DNA of 7,091 nucleotides, taken from NCBI GenBank assembly GCA_023249815.1, contig JAHFBX010000149.1, forward strand, positions 1 through 7,091, in the 5' to 3' direction. Source of the stretch: Candidatus Eiseniibacteriota bacterium. GTDB taxonomy: Bacteria > Eisenbacteria > RBG-16-71-46. The notes beneath the pieces were generated by a model that saw only the letters and a program-made list of their open reading frames with translations, was not told where the DNA came from and ran no database searches. Below, piece after piece: positions 5,319 through 7,091 of this stretch. The stretch's first letter is position 1. Every line of letters begins with the position of its first letter. Position numbers and translations under genes: made by a program.

Positions 5319-6686
5319 TCAGCGACCGGCGAGGCGGGGTACGCCGAGCCGGTCGAAGTGCGAGTTCGGCAGTGCGGTCTGAAGTCCCCCGTGAGCGGCC
5401 GTGGCCCACCAGCGGCGAGCATGGGCGGCCGCGGCGCGAGCGACGCGGTCCGGGACTCCCCGGGCGCGAAGTTCGCGATAGGCGGTCGTTCCCCGCTTCC
5501 ACTGTTTGAGCTGCACGGCGCGCCGGCGGCGGCGTAGCCATTCGTCGAGGTCGCTGAAGATGCGTGGCGTGTCGGCCAACTGGAAGTACCGCTTCCAGCC
5601 GGTGAGGTAGCTCCGCAGTTCCTCGGCCACCTTCGTCAGGCTCCGTCCGCCGTTGCGGCTCGTGATGAGTCGCACGCGGTCCTTCATCTCCGCGAGGGCT
5701 GCGGGTGCGACGCGATATCGGATGACTCGCCCCGGGGCCACCCAGAAGCTGTAGCCCAAGAACTTGCGCTCCCATGCCCGCGCCACCGTGCTCTTGGCCT
5801 CGTTGACCTGCAACCGGAGTCGCGCGAACAGCCGCTTGAGCGTCGCCATCGCATCGTCCGCCGCCCGCCTCGACCCGGTGTACACGTTCAGGTCGTCGGC
5901 ATAGCGCGCGAACGCGAGGCCCCGCTTCTCCAGTGTCTTGTCCACTTCGTCCAACAGCACGTTCGCCAGCAGCGGCGACAGTGGCCCGCCCTGCGGCGTG
6001 CCCGCGTGTCGTTCCACCACCGCGCCGTCGGCCAGTACTCCGGCCACGAGGTAGCGGCGGATCAGTCCCAGCACGCGTCCGTCCACGATCCGCCGCGACA
6101 GTCGCTCCATCAGCACGTCGTGGTGCACCCGGTCGAAGAACTTCGCCAGGTCCACGTCGGCCACCCAGCGCAGCCCCGACTGGATGTAGCGTTGCGCCTC
6201 GCGCACGGCATCGTGCGCGCTGCGCCCCGGTCGGAAGCCGTGGCTGTGCTCGGAGAACGTCGGGTCGAACTGCGGTTGCAGTACCTGCAACAGGCACTGC
6301 TGGATGAACCGGTCCAGCACCGTCGGGATGCCGAGTTGCCTCGTGCCCCCGCCGGGCTTCGGGATGTCGTGCCGCCTCACCGGTTGCGGCTGGTAGCTGC
6401 CCGCGAGCAACTGCTCGCGGATGTGCTCCCAGTGCGTCACCAGATACGGCGACAGTTCCTCGACCGTCATCCCGTCCGCGCCGGGACCGCCCTGGTTCTG
6501 CCGCACACGCTTCAGCGCCGCGAGCGCGTTCGCGCGTCCGACCCCCCGCTCCATCAGCCGGTGGTCGTCTCCTGAGCGTCCGTCTCCGTGAGGCGTCGTC
6601 GAGGCTTCGCCGCTGCACTGGCTTGTCGGGGCTTCACCCCTATCGTCCAGTGCGAGCTCCATCTGTTCGATGGCCTTCTGGCGCAT
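5319..6686 (-). CDS. ltrA: Group II intron-encoded reverse transcriptase/maturase, endonuclease-less
   Basis: This 455-residue protein binds its intron RNA to promote splicing and reverse-transcribes it during mobility. The fingers/palm show PKPGGGTRQLGIPTVLDR (110-126), HGFRPGRSAHDA (149-160), DVDLAKFFD (177-185, catalytic D179), TPQGGPLSPLLANV (230-243) and YADD (262-265, catalytic D264 and D265). ERKFLGYSF (306-314) is the following palm motif. The thumb/maturase (X) region follows, with YLTGWKRYF (360-368) and LDEWLRRRRR...QWK (380-397). The chain ends with ALPNSHFDRLGVPRLAGR; no HNH endonuclease or zinc-type Cys pairs are present. All key residues are intact, so the protein looks active. 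The ATG at 6684-6686 has GGGAGG at 6699-6704, a long 12-base spacing. ltrA is the common family label, not a proof of orthology to the lactococcal gene. Intron RNA flanks it on both sides, as expected for a domain IV gene. Confidence 0.93.
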   Translation of the reverse strand: MRQKAIEQMELALDDRGEAPTSQCSGEASTTPHGDGRSGDDHRLMERGVGRANALAALKRVRQNQGGPGADGMTVEELSPYLVTHWEHIREQLLAGSYQPQPVRRHDIPKPGGGTRQLGIPTVLDRFIQQCLLQVLQPQFDPTFSEHSHGFRPGRSAHDAVREAQRYIQSGLRWVADVDLAKFFDRVHHDVLMERLSRRIVDGRVLGLIRRYLVAGVLADGAVVERHAGTPQGGPLSPLLANVLLDEVDKTLEKRGLAFARYADDLNVYTGSRRAADDAMATLKRLFARLRLQVNEAKSTVARAWERKFLGYSFWVAPGRVIRYRVAPAALAEMKDRVRLITSRNGGRSLTKVAEELRSYLTGWKRYFQLADTPRIFSDLDEWLRRRRRAVQLKQWKRGTTAYRELRARGVPDRVARAAAAHARRWWATAAHGGLQTALPNSHFDRLGVPRLAGR

Positions 6687-7087
6687 GGCCCGTCCGTGCC
6701 TCCCGTTCGTTTCACTCGTCCATCGTTCGGCCCTTCACGATGTCGCCATCGCTACTACGGCCTCGGCTGACTCCTCGCTCCGCAGCTCGCGGCCACGTCG
6801 CCCTTTCAGGCGTGAGGCGAGGTCTCCCCAGATAAGTTCGCTGGCCTTCCCGACACGACCGCCGGATTTACGCCACCGCACCTCGGTCACGAGAGCTTCG
6901 CGGTCCATTGCCCGCTCGCCCTGTGCGGCGTCGCCTCGTATCCGATTTCTGTTCGTCGGCCCGTCGGTTCGTTCCCCGCTTCCTTCGGACGCTCCCTCAC
7001 GGTCGCGCCCTTGCGGTTCCCTTGGGTCCTTGTGACCAAGTTCCCGGAGGACTTCCACCTCCCAGTCAGCGCCCCTGCTGGGCGTAC
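6687..7087 (-). ncRNA. Group II intron 5' ribozyme region (domains I-III and start of IV)
   Basis: This 401-base stretch upstream of the maturase is intron RNA, not protein-coding. Minus-strand blocks I recognise from this intron type include a G-rich GGTGGAAGTCC segment near the 5' end, AACAGAAAT...GGATACGAGG (6953-6933), GGGGAGACC...CACGCCTGAAAGGGCG...CGTGGCCGCGAG (6829-6786), GAGGAGTCAGCCGAGGC (6776-6760) followed by a GTAGTA segment, and GAAGGGCCGAAC (about 6735-6724). They occur in the expected order. Individual stems and exon-binding sites were not assigned. Confidence 0.75.
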
Positions 7088-7091
7088 AACG

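Larger units (their letters stand above)
5234..7087 (-). mobile_element. Group II intron, apparently complete (about 1.85 kb)
   Basis: This is a self-splicing retroelement whose RNA, aided by its own maturase, splices out and can copy itself into DNA. The 3' end is placed at 5234 because the minus strand shows domain V, then domain VI with a bulged A at 5241 seven bases before a terminal ..CCCGAT, matching the family rule of a branch point 7-8 bases from an AY end. The 5' end is placed at 7087, where the strand reads GTACG (family consensus GUGYG, one mismatch) followed by sequence typical of the start of domain I. The maturase gene occupies the domain IV position. Only about four bases of 5' exon (CGTT) remain before the window ends, so exon-binding pairings and the host locus cannot be tested. 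The 3' boundary is well supported, the 5' boundary moderately. Confidence 0.85.

Noticed and set aside
5155..6618. Long minus-strand open frame (487 codons) overlapping the maturase in another frame
   Set aside because: The overlapping frame encodes all RT motifs. This one is Arg/Pro/Gly-rich, as expected for a shadow frame in GC-rich DNA, and runs through domains V and VI.
6735..7058. Minus-strand open frame of 107 codons upstream of the maturase
   Set aside because: It coincides with conserved group II ribozyme blocks in the expected order; the translation is Arg/Glu/Gly-rich with no domain. It is intron RNA.
1..7091. CRISPR arrays, tRNA or rRNA genes, IS transposases, retron or defence-type RT
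   Set aside because: No regularly spaced repeats, no cloverleaf or rRNA signature and no transposase motifs seen. The RT has maturase thumb features and ribozyme flanks, so it is a group II intron protein rather than a retron or defence RT.

Overview
The window is GC-rich bacterial DNA with strong G/C preference at third codon positions. It encodes signal-peptide-bearing export proteins, a SurA/PpiC-type periplasmic chaperone and an organelle-free group II intron, which together suggest a Gram-negative bacterium. The mix of a long divergent parvulin chaperone and Cys/Trp-rich secreted proteins of unknown function fits a Gemmatimonadota- or Eisenbacteria-like lineage of the FCB group. That placement is inference only; no marker gene is present.

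Layout. Positions 1-165 hold the C-terminal end of an unrecognised plus-strand gene. A 194-base spacer with a plausible sigma70-type promoter leads to a 621-residue exported peptidyl-prolyl isomerase at 360-2225. That protein appears to be built from two tandem copies of a [SurA_N-like helical segment + parvulin] unit, and the second parvulin has lost the conserved histidines. A hairpin at 2228-2251 separates it from a convergent minus-strand cluster.

The cluster (2269-4889, read right to left) is three diverged paralogues of a secreted, cysteine-rich family that I cannot assign to a named family. They share an N-terminal I/L-x-W segment, a D-x-L/V-x-x-WW segment and a G-C-x-x-P-x-C motif. 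The first two genes transcribed also share an almost identical C-terminal tail ending WG-[SA]-VKALYR. The third has a TTG start, a lipobox-like signal peptide and a degenerate tail. A 12-bp GC-rich hairpin lies between the first and second genes.

From 5234 to 7087, on the minus strand, lies what appears to be a complete group II intron of about 1.85 kb. It has the 5' ribozyme domains (about 6687-7087), a 455-residue reverse transcriptase/maturase without an endonuclease domain (5319-6686), domain V (about 5278-5312), and domain VI with a bulged branch-point A seven bases from the 3' end (5241). Only about 4 bases of the 5' exon are in the window, so the interrupted locus cannot be identified. 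The 344 bases between the intron and the secreted-protein cluster contain no convincing gene, but do contain a perfect 10+2+10 palindrome.

How the parts may work together: the exported chaperone and the convergent disulfide-rich secreted family could be chaperone and client, but only adjacency supports this. The intron is an independent mobile element.
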